From the NCBI GenBank assembly GCA_039798745.1, contig JBDKFK010000003.1, positions 1-64,000 on the forward strand: DNA of 64,000 nucleotides, read 5' to 3'. Below are positions 23,108 through 31,498 of this stretch, in pieces. Under the pieces are notes generated by a model, which was not told where the DNA came from, made no database searches, and worked only from the letters and a program-made list of their open reading frames with translations. The DNA comes from JBDKFK01 sp039798745. Its GTDB lineage: Bacteria > Patescibacteriota > Microgenomatia > UBA1406 > GWC2-37-13. The position numbers and the translations under genes are program-made. How positions within the stretch are numbered: the first letter of the stretch is position 1; the number at the start of each line of letters is the position of its first letter.

Positions 23108-25624
23108 TTATGTTTTCTCTGCTCCCATAAATGGTCTGGTAAGCGCGTGTATAACCAGCACAGATGACGCAATAAGTATAAATATGCCATAGTGCGCAAA
23201 CGATACCGTGGCGACCTTAAACATACGTGCCAACAGAGGCACTGACACTATGCATAACTGTGTTATGAAAGGTACAGAGAAAGCCATGACGAATATTGAA
23301 GAAAATAATTTATCAATATTCTTGAACAGGCTCTTTTTTGAAAGCCAGACATTGGCAAAAATAAACGACTGGATCAGCGCCAGCACACTGAAAGCGGCAG
23401 TATTTGCCAGTAGTTCATCGGTTTTATGGAACCAGAAGAAGGCCCCTAAGACAAGTGCTGTAGAAAATATACCTACAGAGAAGATATACATAAGTTCTGG
23501 TCGCTCCAATAGAGATAATTTTTTTTCAGGACCCCGTTTCATTACCCCCTGGTCACGTGGCGAGAAGGCAAGCGCAAGAGCCGGCACTCCATCAGTTACC
23601 AGATTTATATAGAGTAACTGGATCGGAAAGAAAATATGAGGGAATCCAAGCATCATGCCTACTATAAGAGCTAATGCTTCGGTGACATTACATGACAACA
23701 GATAGGTTACCGCATTTTTCAAATTTTTTATAATGTTACGGCCTTCCTCTATGGCATCTACGATGGTCGCAAAGTTATCATCGGTAACTACCATATCCGC
23801 GGTTTCTCTGGCAACATCGGTTCCGACGAGACCCATGGCAACCCCGACATCGGCCTGTTTAAGGGCAATGGCATCGTTTACCCCGTCACCGGTTACTGCT
23901 ACTATTTCACCCTGCTGCTGATATATGCTTACAATACGGTGTTTATTGAACGGAGTAGTTCTCGCAAATACTTTTACGTGAGGCAGTATTTTGATAAGTT
24001 CTTTATCTGACATTTTGTCAAGCTGGGCGCCTGTGAGGACGGTGTCCGTAGCTGTCATAAGACCGGCATCAAGCGCAATGGCTGCGGCAGTCTTTTCATT
24101 GTCTCCGGTAACCATGACCACTTGTATACCTGCTTCATGTGCCCGTTTTACTGCAGCCTTAATCTCGGGCCGGGGAGCATCATAAATTGCGGTCATCCCG
24201 AGAAATACTTGATTATTCAGTTCTTTGCTATGGCCTTTTTTGTAAGAAAAAGCCAGGACACGGAGTCCCTGTTTCGCCCATCCTTCGAGTATATGTTCTA
24301 TATCAGCACGTTTTTCTTTGGTCAGCTCGATTTCCTTATTACCCACCGATAGTTTATTCACGAGTTCCAGTATTGATTCGGGGGCGCCTTTACTGAATGT
24401 ATAAAGCGTATCTTTTTGTTTTACCTTCACACTCATACGTTTACTTACACTGTCAAAAGGAATTTCTTCTACGAGCTGCCATTCTTCGCGTACTGTTTCC
24501 GGTATGAGGGCTTTTTCATAGGCCATCAGAAGTAACGCTCCTTCGGTAGGATCGCCCAATATATCAAAGCCTTTTTTTTCGGTAAGAGGGGAGAGTGATG
24601 CTGTAGAGCAGAGTATACCGTTAAGCAGAAGCATATTAAATGAGTTTGTAGTTTTCTGGATTTGATCAAGACTTTTATGTTGTTTTTCGTCAAAGTACAC
24701 TTCTTTTACCTTCATTTTGTTTGTGGTCAGAGTACCTGTTTTGTCAGTTGCAATAAGTGTGATACTTCCTAAGGCCTCGATAGCAGTAAGCTTTCTTACA
24801 ATAGCTTTCTTTTTGGCCATTTCTTTAACACCTATAGATAAGGTAATGGTCATTACTGCCGGCAGGCCCTCTGGTACTATTGCCACCGCGAGAGATATTG
24901 CAAGAAGAAATGAAGCAAAGTATTCCGATCCCTGAAAGGTAGCTAGAAAGAATACAAGAAGAGAAGCTACGATGCCAATAATGCCGATTGCCTTTGTTAC
25001 GTGTTCGAGCTTTATAAGAAGCGGACTCTTGGCTTCTTCGATATTTGCCAGACGACTGGCTATCTGTCCAAATTTTGTCTCCATGCCTGTGGCAGTTATA
25101 GTAGCAAACCCTCTGCCGCGGGTAACAATAGTACCCATAAAAGATTCATCTTTTTCATTTTTGGCGACAGAAAGCGACTCTCCGGTGAGCGCGGCTTCAT
25201 TGATTTCCAGATTAATTGTCTGAGTGATACTGCCATCAGCCGGAATTTTTACACCTTCCTCGATAAATATGACATCGCCCGGCACCAGATACCGGCTATC
25301 AAGAACGACTTCTTTTCCATCGCGGATAACACGAATCTTTGTAACAGTCATTTCTTTGAGAGCCGCAATAGCCTCTGAAGCCTTTGCTTCCTGATATACT
25401 CCAAATAACGCGTTCAGTACAACTATTGCCAGAATAAGCGCGCCATCTACAGGTTCACCGATAAAAAAAGATAGTAAGGCTGCAACGATAAGGAGAATAG
25501 TAAGAAAGTTATTGAGTTGTTCAAAAAGTACGGCGAAGATACTTTTTCTTTTTTGCTCCTTGATAACATTCATTCCGTGAACCTTAAGTAACTCTTCTGC
25601 CTGTTCTGTAGTGAGTCCTTGCAT
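23108..25624 (-). CDS. P-type cation ATPase (P2A, Ca2+-ATPase-like)
   Basis: From ATG 25624 this is 838 residues; a TTG 60 nt upstream is unlikely. It carries the actuator TGES, the phosphorylation motif DKTGTLT (Asp near 294) and the hinge GDGVNDAIALK. Helix M4 has PEGLP, and M6 has NLVTDGVPALALAF, both matching SERCA/PMR1-type calcium pumps. It probably exports Ca2+ or a related divalent cation using ATP. It sits tail to tail with the CNNM/CorC gene, another cation transporter. Confidence 0.93.
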   Translation of the reverse strand: MQGLTTEQAEELLKVHGMNVIKEQKRKSIFAVLFEQLNNFLTILLIVAALLSFFIGEPVDGALILAIVVLNALFGVYQEAKASEAIAALKEMTVTKIRVIRDGKEVVLDSRYLVPGDVIFIEEGVKIPADGSITQTINLEINEAALTGESLSVAKNEKDESFMGTIVTRGRGFATITATGMETKFGQIASRLANIEEAKSPLLIKLEHVTKAIGIIGIVASLLVFFLATFQGSEYFASFLLAISLAVAIVPEGLPAVMTITLSIGVKEMAKKKAIVRKLTAIEALGSITLIATDKTGTLTTNKMKVKEVYFDEKQHKSLDQIQKTTNSFNMLLLNGILCSTASLSPLTEKKGFDILGDPTEGALLLMAYEKALIPETVREEWQLVEEIPFDSVSKRMSVKVKQKDTLYTFSKGAPESILELVNKLSVGNKEIELTKEKRADIEHILEGWAKQGLRVLAFSYKKGHSKELNNQVFLGMTAIYDAPRPEIKAAVKRAHEAGIQVVMVTGDNEKTAAAIALDAGLMTATDTVLTGAQLDKMSDKELIKILPHVKVFARTTPFNKHRIVSIYQQQGEIVAVTGDGVNDAIALKQADVGVAMGLVGTDVARETADMVVTDDNFATIVDAIEEGRNIIKNLKNAVTYLLSCNVTEALALIVGMMLGFPHIFFPIQLLYINLVTDGVPALALAFSPRDQGVMKRGPEKKLSLLERPELMYIFSVGIFSTALVLGAFFWFHKTDELLANTAAFSVLALIQSFIFANVWLSKKSLFKNIDKLFSSIFVMAFSVPFITQLCIVSVPLLARMFKVATVSFAHYGIFILIASSVLVIHALTRPFMGAEKT

Positions 25625-25752
25625 AGATATATATAAATTTGTAAATGAAGATAATGCGTATAGTACTAATAGTAATTGTACCAAAATAATGATCCGTTGA
25701 GTGTCTTCGGATGGCCTGAGATATTAGCTTTGAATATAGACCGACTGTCTAC

Positions 25753-25758
25753 TATAAT
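25753..25758 (+). promoter_or_regulatory. -10 box that decides the DedA start
   Basis: TATAAT directly touches an in-frame ATG at 25759. The next ATG at 25765 is exactly 6 nt away, the spacing seen at many genes here, so 25765 is taken as the start. Confidence 0.6.
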
Positions 25759-25764
25759 ATGTTC

Positions 25765-26481
25765 ATGGAAATACTTACACAAATAGCGGATTTATTTTTA
25801 AACCTTGACGAACATTTAGGAAATGTTATACATCAGTTTGGTAACTTTACGTACGTAATTCTATTTTTTATTATATTTGCGGAGACAGGACTTGTTATAG
25901 CTCCTTTTCTCCCCGGAGATTCACTTCTTTTTGTTGCCGGCACTCTCGCAGGCGCGGGGCAGCTTAATATTCTTATAGTATATATAACATTACTTATCGC
26001 GGCAGTAGTTGGCGACACGGTAAATTACTGGATAGGGCATACTCTCGGCCCCAAAGTTTTCTCAAAAGATAACTCGCGGATCTTTAAGAAAGAATACCTC
26101 GAAAAAACTCGTGAATTTTATGCTAAATATGGTGGCAAAGCCATAATACTCGCACGCTTTTTTCCCATACTCCGCACATTTGCTCCTTTCGTTGCAGGTG
26201 TAGGCAAAATGCATTATGGTACATTCATTGCGTTCAATTTCATCGGAGGTTTCGCATGGGTAACTCTATTTGTTTTTGTGGGTTACTTCTTCGGAGGGTT
26301 GGAGTTTATACAACATAACTTCCATTACGCAGTAATAGCGATTATCGGAGTATCGCTTATACCGATGGTCATTGAGTTCATAAACTATAAAAGACGTCCC
26401 CATATGACAAAGCGTCAGATGGAGCACGCGACCTATAAGGATATTAAGGAAACTCTTAAAGAAGAACACCTTAATGACTGA
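25765..26481 (+). CDS. DedA family membrane protein
   Basis: This 238-residue protein has the DedA motifs FAETGLVIAPFLPGDSLLFVAG and ARFFPILRTFAPFVAGVGKM, which form the re-entrant loops, plus C-terminal helices. DedA proteins help move undecaprenyl phosphate or other lipids across the membrane and affect proton homeostasis. A role in lipid-carrier recycling is plausible because UppS is also in the window. The VKOR gene follows after 12 nt. Confidence 0.92.
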   Translation: MEILTQIADLFLNLDEHLGNVIHQFGNFTYVILFFIIFAETGLVIAPFLPGDSLLFVAGTLAGAGQLNILIVYITLLIAAVVGDTVNYWIGHTLGPKVFSKDNSRIFKKEYLEKTREFYAKYGGKAIILARFFPILRTFAPFVAGVGKMHYGTFIAFNFIGGFAWVTLFVFVGYFFGGLEFIQHNFHYAVIAIIGVSLIPMVIEFINYKRRPHMTKRQMEHATYKDIKETLKEEHLND

Positions 26482-26493
26482 TGAAGGAGACAT

Positions 26494-26964
26494 ATGAAAC
26501 GTAATCTTATTCTGCTTCTGCTGTTAGCCTGTGCCGGCATACTTGATGCCTCATATCTTACCTACGAACATTATGCCAATTTTGTTCCTCCTTGTAGCTT
26601 AGGTATATTTGTTGACTGCGGAAAAGTACTGAGAAGCAACTACGCGGTAGTTATGGGAATCCCCCTGGCACTTGCTGGTATTGTATATTATAGCCTGGTA
26701 CTTATATCTACTGTTTTTACCTTAAGCGGCGGCAGACGTTATGGAGGATACATATTACTCACATTAACTTCAGCTGGCTTCATATGTTCGCTTATATTCG
26801 TATATCTTCAGCTCGTTGTTATCCAGGCTATATGTCTATACTGCATGTTGTCAGCGTTTATAAGTACCATGCTTTTGATTATTTCCTACATTACATTCCA
26901 CCATGAAAGGCGTGCTCTGAGATCCTCGATCCGCTCCTTGATGCGTCGACAACCTTCGCATTAA
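26494..26964 (+). CDS. Vitamin K epoxide reductase (VKOR) family protein
   Basis: This 156-residue protein has four membrane helices and the VKOR cysteine pattern. A loop pair C34 and C42 (PPCSLGIFVDCGKV) and a CLYC redox centre (C114, C117) are present, with the conserved S-N-Y before helix 2. Bacterial VKOR re-oxidises DsbA-like proteins through quinone, so it should drive disulfide formation outside the membrane. This fits the cysteine-rich secreted proteins at 36388 and 40991. No DsbA domain is fused. AAGGAGA lies upstream of the ATG. Confidence 0.92.
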   Translation: MKRNLILLLLLACAGILDASYLTYEHYANFVPPCSLGIFVDCGKVLRSNYAVVMGIPLALAGIVYYSLVLISTVFTLSGGRRYGGYILLTLTSAGFICSLIFVYLQLVVIQAICLYCMLSAFISTMLLIISYITFHHERRALRSSIRSLMRRQPSH

Positions 26965-26992
26965 TCATTTGTTCATTTGGTAAAATCACCAC

Positions 26993-28168
26993 ATGGTACT
27001 CAAGATTTCAAAAAAATCAGCGAGGCAGTTTTTGCTGAAAAAGCAGTTGTTGCTGCCGCCAAGGTCACTCACGGGTAAAAAAGCGATTGAAGAAGTTTTT
27101 CAGACACTTCGGCTTATTCAGTATGATCCGCTTAACCCATGCGGAAGAAATGCGGATCTGGTGTTGCAGGCAAGAATTGCCGATTATCATCCCAGTGATT
27201 ACTATTCCTGGCTGTATGATGAACGGAAAGGTATAGAATGTTATGACAAAGAATTATGTATAGTCCCCATAGAAGATCTACCGTTTATATCTCATCGTCA
27301 TGCCAAAGCACGTAAACATCCGGTGCTGTATCCCTTTATTTCAAAACATAAGAAAGAACTGGAAGAGTTGCTTATAAAAATTGATAAAGGTGGCCCCATT
27401 ACCTCGGCAGATATTAAAGACGCAAGACGCGCTAATATATTCTGGTCTGAAGAACAGTGGGGAAGAGCAGCACTAGAGAGCATGTGGAAAGTAGGCAGAC
27501 TGGCTATCGTTAAAAGACATAATGGAAAGAAGTATTACGACCTTCCTCACAAAGTGTATACCTCGTTTCACACGGAAGATAAGATATCAGCCACCATTCA
27601 GGATGAGCATATACTACGACGTATAGGAAGTGTAGGTATGTTAAGAAAGTCGGGAAGCGGCGGCGGATGGCAAGGTATGGGTACTGCTAAGGACGTAAGT
27701 TTGGTTATCAAAAGGCTTTTGGAAAAAAAACAGCTTGTTGAGGTGAAGGTAGAGGATAGTATATACACCTATGTAATAAACTCAAAGGATAAGGCTTTAT
27801 TCCAGAAGGGAATCGATGAACTTCCGTCTTCAGCCGTCTTCCTGGCGCCTCTAGATAATCTTATGTGGGACAGAGAAATGATAGATGATCTTTTTCATTT
27901 TTATTATAGATGGGAAGTATATACGCCATTGCACAAAAGAGTCTATGGTTATTATGTCTTGCCCATACTCTGGGGTGATACATTTATTGGAAGAATTGAG
28001 CCGGTACTGCAGAAAGACGGAACACTCGTTATAAAGAATGTGTGGAAAGAAGAAAACGTGAGCTGGGACAAACCAATGCAAATGGCGTTTGATAAGGCAT
28101 TGGTTTCGTTTAAACAGTACGTGAAAGCGAAGGAAATGTCTCGACACGCATTTAGCAAAACTCTATAA
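26993..28168 (+). CDS. YcaQ/AlkZ-like winged-helix protein (HTH_42)
   Basis: This 391-residue protein matches the tandem winged-helix family containing AlkZ and YcaQ, DNA glycosylases that unhook interstrand crosslinks. The segment LRLIQYDPLNPCGRN carries Q-Y-D at the position of the Q-phi-D/Q catalytic motif. Further family segments are ITSADIKDARR and VFLAPLDNLMWDREMIDDLF. A glycosylase role is therefore possible but not proven. TAAAAT (26981-26986) ends 6 nt before the ATG. Confidence 0.8.
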   Translation: MVLKISKKSARQFLLKKQLLLPPRSLTGKKAIEEVFQTLRLIQYDPLNPCGRNADLVLQARIADYHPSDYYSWLYDERKGIECYDKELCIVPIEDLPFISHRHAKARKHPVLYPFISKHKKELEELLIKIDKGGPITSADIKDARRANIFWSEEQWGRAALESMWKVGRLAIVKRHNGKKYYDLPHKVYTSFHTEDKISATIQDEHILRRIGSVGMLRKSGSGGGWQGMGTAKDVSLVIKRLLEKKQLVEVKVEDSIYTYVINSKDKALFQKGIDELPSSAVFLAPLDNLMWDREMIDDLFHFYYRWEVYTPLHKRVYGYYVLPILWGDTFIGRIEPVLQKDGTLVIKNVWKEENVSWDKPMQMAFDKALVSFKQYVKAKEMSRHAFSKTL

Positions 28169-28169
28169 T
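28164..28169 (+). promoter_or_regulatory. -10 box embedded in the upstream stop codon
   Basis: TATAAT at 28164-28169 contains the TAA stop (28166-28168) of the YcaQ-like gene. It ends 6 nt before the next ATG at 28176. Confidence 0.55.
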
Positions 28170-28175
28170 AGTTGT

Positions 28176-29108
28176 ATGTATAACCCAGCAAAACCTGTAA
28201 AAAAAAGCGTTATAGATCTTATAAAGACAACCTGGAACTCACCCTACCTGGAGCTAACTCCGAGCATCTATGCTATTTTTAAGCAGACACACCATATGTA
28301 TGAAGTTGATCATACAGATGGTATAGGCACCAAAGGAAACTACCACTGGAAGTATAGAACGTTTAAACACGCGGTTACCGACATACTTGCGATGAATCTT
28401 AATGATCTGGCACTGGTTGGTGCGCGGGCGTATAAGCTGCAGAATCATATTGTCCTGCCTGCCGATGACGATGCCGCGGTTATCGATATAGTTTCAGCAA
28501 TGGTTGAGGAATGTGTTAAGCGACAGATAGTAATAACTGGGGGAGAAACATCAATCCACAATAATGCCGATGGCATGGACATAAGCATGACCGTATCAGG
28601 TTTGATTGAAAAGCCCTTCACAAATGTATGCCGCAAAGGAGATGTGGTTATCGGGCTGGCAAGCAATGGGTTGCATTCTAACGGTATGACCAAAGTCCGT
28701 GAAGTATTGGGTGACGATCTTCCCGTTGCAGTAACTGAACCCACCTTAATATACGCGGATCGTGTACTCAAAGCACTCGATACCTGTAAGATTCACGGCA
28801 TGATGCATATTACAGGCGGTGCGTATACTAAACTTAAAGATCTCCTAGGAAATAATAATATTGTTTTCTCTAAAGGGCACTCGCTAACTCCTCAGGCTAT
28901 ATTCTTTGAGCTCTATAATAAAGGCATCTCAGATAAAGATATGTATACTACCTTTAACTGCGGAATAGGATTCATTATAACCGCCCCTAAAACTGAGGTT
29001 GCCGCTATTCTAAAGATTGTTGACGGCGTAATAGTTGGAGAGGTAACCTCAGGAAATGGTAAGGTTATAATCCCTTCAGCTTTCAGTAACGAACAGATAA
29101 TTCTTTAA
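28176..29108 (+). CDS. PurM-like (AIR synthase-related) protein
   Basis: This 310-residue protein follows PurM throughout: DGIGTKG near 50, NDLALVGARAYKLQNHIV, GGETS, GLASNGLHSNGMTKVRE and HITGGAYTKL. PurM closes the imidazole ring in purine synthesis using ATP. No other purine gene is in the window, and Patescibacteria often lack the full pathway. It may thus be a true orphan PurM or a PurM-fold enzyme with another substrate. The next gene starts 1 nt after its stop. Confidence 0.8.
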   Translation: MYNPAKPVKKSVIDLIKTTWNSPYLELTPSIYAIFKQTHHMYEVDHTDGIGTKGNYHWKYRTFKHAVTDILAMNLNDLALVGARAYKLQNHIVLPADDDAAVIDIVSAMVEECVKRQIVITGGETSIHNNADGMDISMTVSGLIEKPFTNVCRKGDVVIGLASNGLHSNGMTKVREVLGDDLPVAVTEPTLIYADRVLKALDTCKIHGMMHITGGAYTKLKDLLGNNNIVFSKGHSLTPQAIFFELYNKGISDKDMYTTFNCGIGFIITAPKTEVAAILKIVDGVIVGEVTSGNGKVIIPSAFSNEQIIL

Positions 29109-29109
29109 T

Positions 29110-29364
29110 ATGTATTACTTTTATATCCTCCGCTGTGTTGATGGATCTTTATACTGTGGTATTACTACAAACCTTGAACGTCGGATTCAGGAACACAACT
29201 CAGCTACCGCAAAAGCTGCAAAATACACCAGGGCCAAACAGCCTGTAACTCTTGTTTATTCAGAACAACACCCCAATCTTTCATTTGCTTTAAAACGGGA
29301 AGCAGAGGTCAAGCGATGGACAAAGACGAGAAAAGAACGTCTTATCAATCCGGATAGACTTTGA
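29110..29364 (+). CDS. GIY-YIG nuclease domain protein (UPF0213-like)
   Basis: This 84-residue protein has YYFYILRCVDGSLYCGITTNLERRIQEHN, the GIY-YIG core with catalytic arginine, followed by AKYTRAKQPVTLVYSE and REAEVKRWT. Such stand-alone domains are common in bacteria and their DNA target is unknown. It starts one base after the PurM-like stop (TAATATG), so it is translated with that gene. It is intact, unlike the broken GIY-YIG gene at 40543. Confidence 0.9.
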   Translation: MYYFYILRCVDGSLYCGITTNLERRIQEHNSATAKAAKYTRAKQPVTLVYSEQHPNLSFALKREAEVKRWTKTRKERLINPDRL

Positions 29365-29376
29365 TATAATCTCTTC

Positions 29377-29802
29377 ATGGAACAAGTAGCACTCGTACTT
29401 TTTGAGAATAATGTCGGAGAAATTTTGCTTCATCTGAAGGATAACAAACAAGAGTTGTTATTTGCCAACGAATGGAGTCTCTTGGAAGGTTCGTCCGGAG
29501 AGTCGGGCGAGGGCGCTGGACAGATGGTACGCAGCATAATGGAAGATTTTTCTATTCATCCCTCATCTTTTAAGTACTTTAACTCATATAAGCATTATTC
29601 AGAAAAACATAAAACACAGTTTGAGATTTTTGTATTTGTATGTAAAGCAAATCTACCCATACTGAAAGTTACATTACACGAGGGACAGAAAATAAACTAT
29701 GTTCACCCGCGCGATATAGCTTCTCTCGAGCTTCCTCAGATTATTGAAAAAATAATACGCGACTACGTATCTAAGAAGAATACGCGGGAAATAAGTACAT
29801 GA
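29377..29802 (+). CDS. Nudix-fold protein with degenerate Nudix box
   Basis: This 141-residue protein has the general Nudix outline: a first strand VALVLFENNVGEILLHLKDN and WSLLEG before the box. The box reads G-SSGES-G-EGAGQMV-RSIMED. The first conserved glutamate is Gly, and REUxEE becomes RSIMED, so metal binding is probably lost or changed. It may act as a binding protein rather than a hydrolase. TATAAT (29365-29370) ends 6 nt before the ATG. Confidence 0.6.
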   Translation: MEQVALVLFENNVGEILLHLKDNKQELLFANEWSLLEGSSGESGEGAGQMVRSIMEDFSIHPSSFKYFNSYKHYSEKHKTQFEIFVFVCKANLPILKVTLHEGQKINYVHPRDIASLELPQIIEKIIRDYVSKKNTREIST

Positions 29803-29816
29803 TATAATCATTATCT

Positions 29817-30077
29817 ATGGACGATAAAGTACGATGCCAAAGCTGCGGAATGCCCCTTACAGATGATAATGCTGGCACAGAATCAGACAATAGTAAAAGC
29901 GGGGAGTACTGTAATATGTGCTACATGTATGGCAGCTTCACTGAGCCCGATCTGCAGCTTGACCAGATGATTGAGCGATCTGTCAATCATATGACAAGCG
30001 AACTCCAGATGCCGGAAGACAGAGCTATCCAGTTGGCACAGACAGTAATTCCTGAGCTTAAACGTTGGCAGTCATAA
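29817..30077 (+). CDS. Zinc-ribbon protein (Zn_ribbon_2-like)
   Basis: This 86-residue protein has CQSCGMPL and YCNMCY, four cysteines spaced as in the putative zinc-ribbon family often fused to AraC-type regulators or methyltransferases. The C-terminal half is helical (QMIERSVNHMTSELQMPEDRAIQLA). Function is unknown. TATAAT (29803-29808) lies 8 nt before the ATG. Confidence 0.85.
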   Translation: MDDKVRCQSCGMPLTDDNAGTESDNSKSGEYCNMCYMYGSFTEPDLQLDQMIERSVNHMTSELQMPEDRAIQLAQTVIPELKRWQS

Positions 30078-30106
30078 TAGGCCAAATCTAAGGTATAATT
30101 CGTTTT

Positions 30107-31123
30107 ATGTCCCGTTTTACATACAATCATATTACTGTGGGTGGAACATTTGACAGACTTCATGCGGGGCATCAATCCCTCCTTACCAAAGCGTTTTTAT
30201 TGGCCAAGCATGTAACTGTTGCGGTGACAGCCGATTCATATAAACACACGAAGCAGTTTAGTTCATCCCTTCTCCCCTACAGTGAGAGAGTAAGACAACT
30301 TCACGCTCTGTTGAGCGAACGTAGCTGGAGTGATAGGGCAACTATCGCGATGCTCACAGATTTTTACGGGCCCTCATTAACCGACGACTCTATGGATGCA
30401 ATTGTTATAACCAAGGAAACCCGGCATCACGCGGTTTTAATTAACAAGAAACGAATAGAAAAACATATGAAGCCGCTTAAGCTTATCATTATGCCGTTTG
30501 TAAAAAGTAGTGATATGAAAATTATCAGATCAAGCAGAATCCGCGGAGGAGAAATTGACAGACAGGGGATGCTGTACAGAGGATTGTTTGGACATATAGC
30601 AAAATCACTCCCTACAAGCTTACGCACATCTCTACGCAAGCCTTTGGGCATTGTTATTCCCGGTACTCAAGCTGATACAAAGCATACAGCGCTTGCCGCG
30701 ATTAACAGAATAAAAGCATACAAAGATTCATTGGTGATTGCGGTGGGAGATATAGTTACATCCTCCCTTAAATCTGCCGGATACACTCCTCATATAGCGG
30801 TTATTGACTACAGGAACCACCGGGAAAATCTTCCTGGCAAAGCTATAGCATCTGAAGACAAGCGTTATATTAATTATGCAGGCACAATTATGCCCCGTCC
30901 CGTGAGTTTTTTGTATCGTACTATACGTTCGGCGACTGTTTCATCAGCACCCAAAACAATCGTTATTAATGGTGAAGAAGATCTCTTGGCTTTTCCTGCC
31001 ATTCTTATGGCCCCTCTCCGTTCGCTTGTCCTATACGGACAGTACAATAAAGGAATTGTTCTTGTCGAGGTCACGGAAGAGATAAAAAAGAAAGTAAGTA
31101 AACTTCTTAGGGAGTTCCAATAG
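30107..31123 (+). CDS. Fusion of archaeal-type phosphopantetheine adenylyltransferase and GTP-dependent dephospho-CoA kinase (DUF359)
   Basis: Residues 1-165 are an archaeal/eukaryotic-type PPAT. GGTFDRLHAGH carries the H-x-G-H nucleotide site (H19, H22), and SSRIRGGEID corresponds to the ISS-x-x-R site. Residues 175-338 match DUF359, the archaeal GTP-dependent dephospho-CoA kinase: AVGDIVTSSLKSAGY, HIAVIDYRNHRE, NYAGTI and INGEEDLLAFPAILMAPLRSLVLYGQ. The protein would perform the last two CoA steps, 4'-phosphopantetheine to dephospho-CoA to CoA, in one chain. This parallels human COASY but uses the archaeal kinase. TATAAT (30094-30099) ends 7 nt before the ATG. Its 3' end overlaps the convergent gene by 17 nt. 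Confidence 0.87.
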   Translation: MSRFTYNHITVGGTFDRLHAGHQSLLTKAFLLAKHVTVAVTADSYKHTKQFSSSLLPYSERVRQLHALLSERSWSDRATIAMLTDFYGPSLTDDSMDAIVITKETRHHAVLINKKRIEKHMKPLKLIIMPFVKSSDMKIIRSSRIRGGEIDRQGMLYRGLFGHIAKSLPTSLRTSLRKPLGIVIPGTQADTKHTALAAINRIKAYKDSLVIAVGDIVTSSLKSAGYTPHIAVIDYRNHRENLPGKAIASEDKRYINYAGTIMPRPVSFLYRTIRSATVSSAPKTIVINGEEDLLAFPAILMAPLRSLVLYGQYNKGIVLVEVTEEIKKKVSKLLREFQ

Positions 31124-31478
31124 GAACTTCATCTTGAGGAATAGTCTCTGGTTGTGTGTCGGGTATAACTGCTCCCGAACCCGTCGAATCCAACCCACTG
31201 ACTGTAGGGAGCGGGATAAGTGTAAGTGTAGGTGTAGGTGTTTCAGTCGGGACAGAGGTTTCAGTAGGCATGGGCGTAATACTCGGAGCCATTTTTTTAG
31301 GAGCTATTTGTTGTACCTGCGCGCGGTTATATAATACATAAATCACAAGGCTTATGACCATAGTCGTAAGCAAACCGATGGCTATAAATATGATGTCCAT
31401 CTTCTTGCTCCTATGAGCTGGTCTATAGAATGTTTCCAGCCGAGATTGATCGAGCGGAGTATAATTCAACACATCCAT
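31107..31478 (-). CDS. Single-pass membrane protein with Pro/Thr-rich tail
   Basis: This 123-residue protein has one helix (IIFIAIGLLTTMVISLVIYVLY, about 29-50) and an outer tail rich in PTETPTPT-like repeats. No domain is recognised. Similar P/T linkers occur in the 38173 and 40991 proteins, suggesting a shared surface apparatus. It is 20 nt downstream of the ClpC-like gene on the same strand and may be co-transcribed. Its 3' end overlaps the CoA fusion gene by 17 nt. Confidence 0.65.
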   Translation of the reverse strand: MDVLNYTPLDQSRLETFYRPAHRSKKMDIIFIAIGLLTTMVISLVIYVLYNRAQVQQIAPKKMAPSITPMPTETSVPTETPTPTLTLIPLPTVSGLDSTGSGAVIPDTQPETIPQDEVPIGTP

Positions 31479-31498
31479 ATTCTAACATAATCAATTAG

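Noticed and set aside
25625..25684. Twenty-residue N-terminal extension of the P-type ATPase from a TTG codon
   Set aside because: The ATG at 25624 gives the normal family N-terminus, and the extension covers the AT-rich promoter region.
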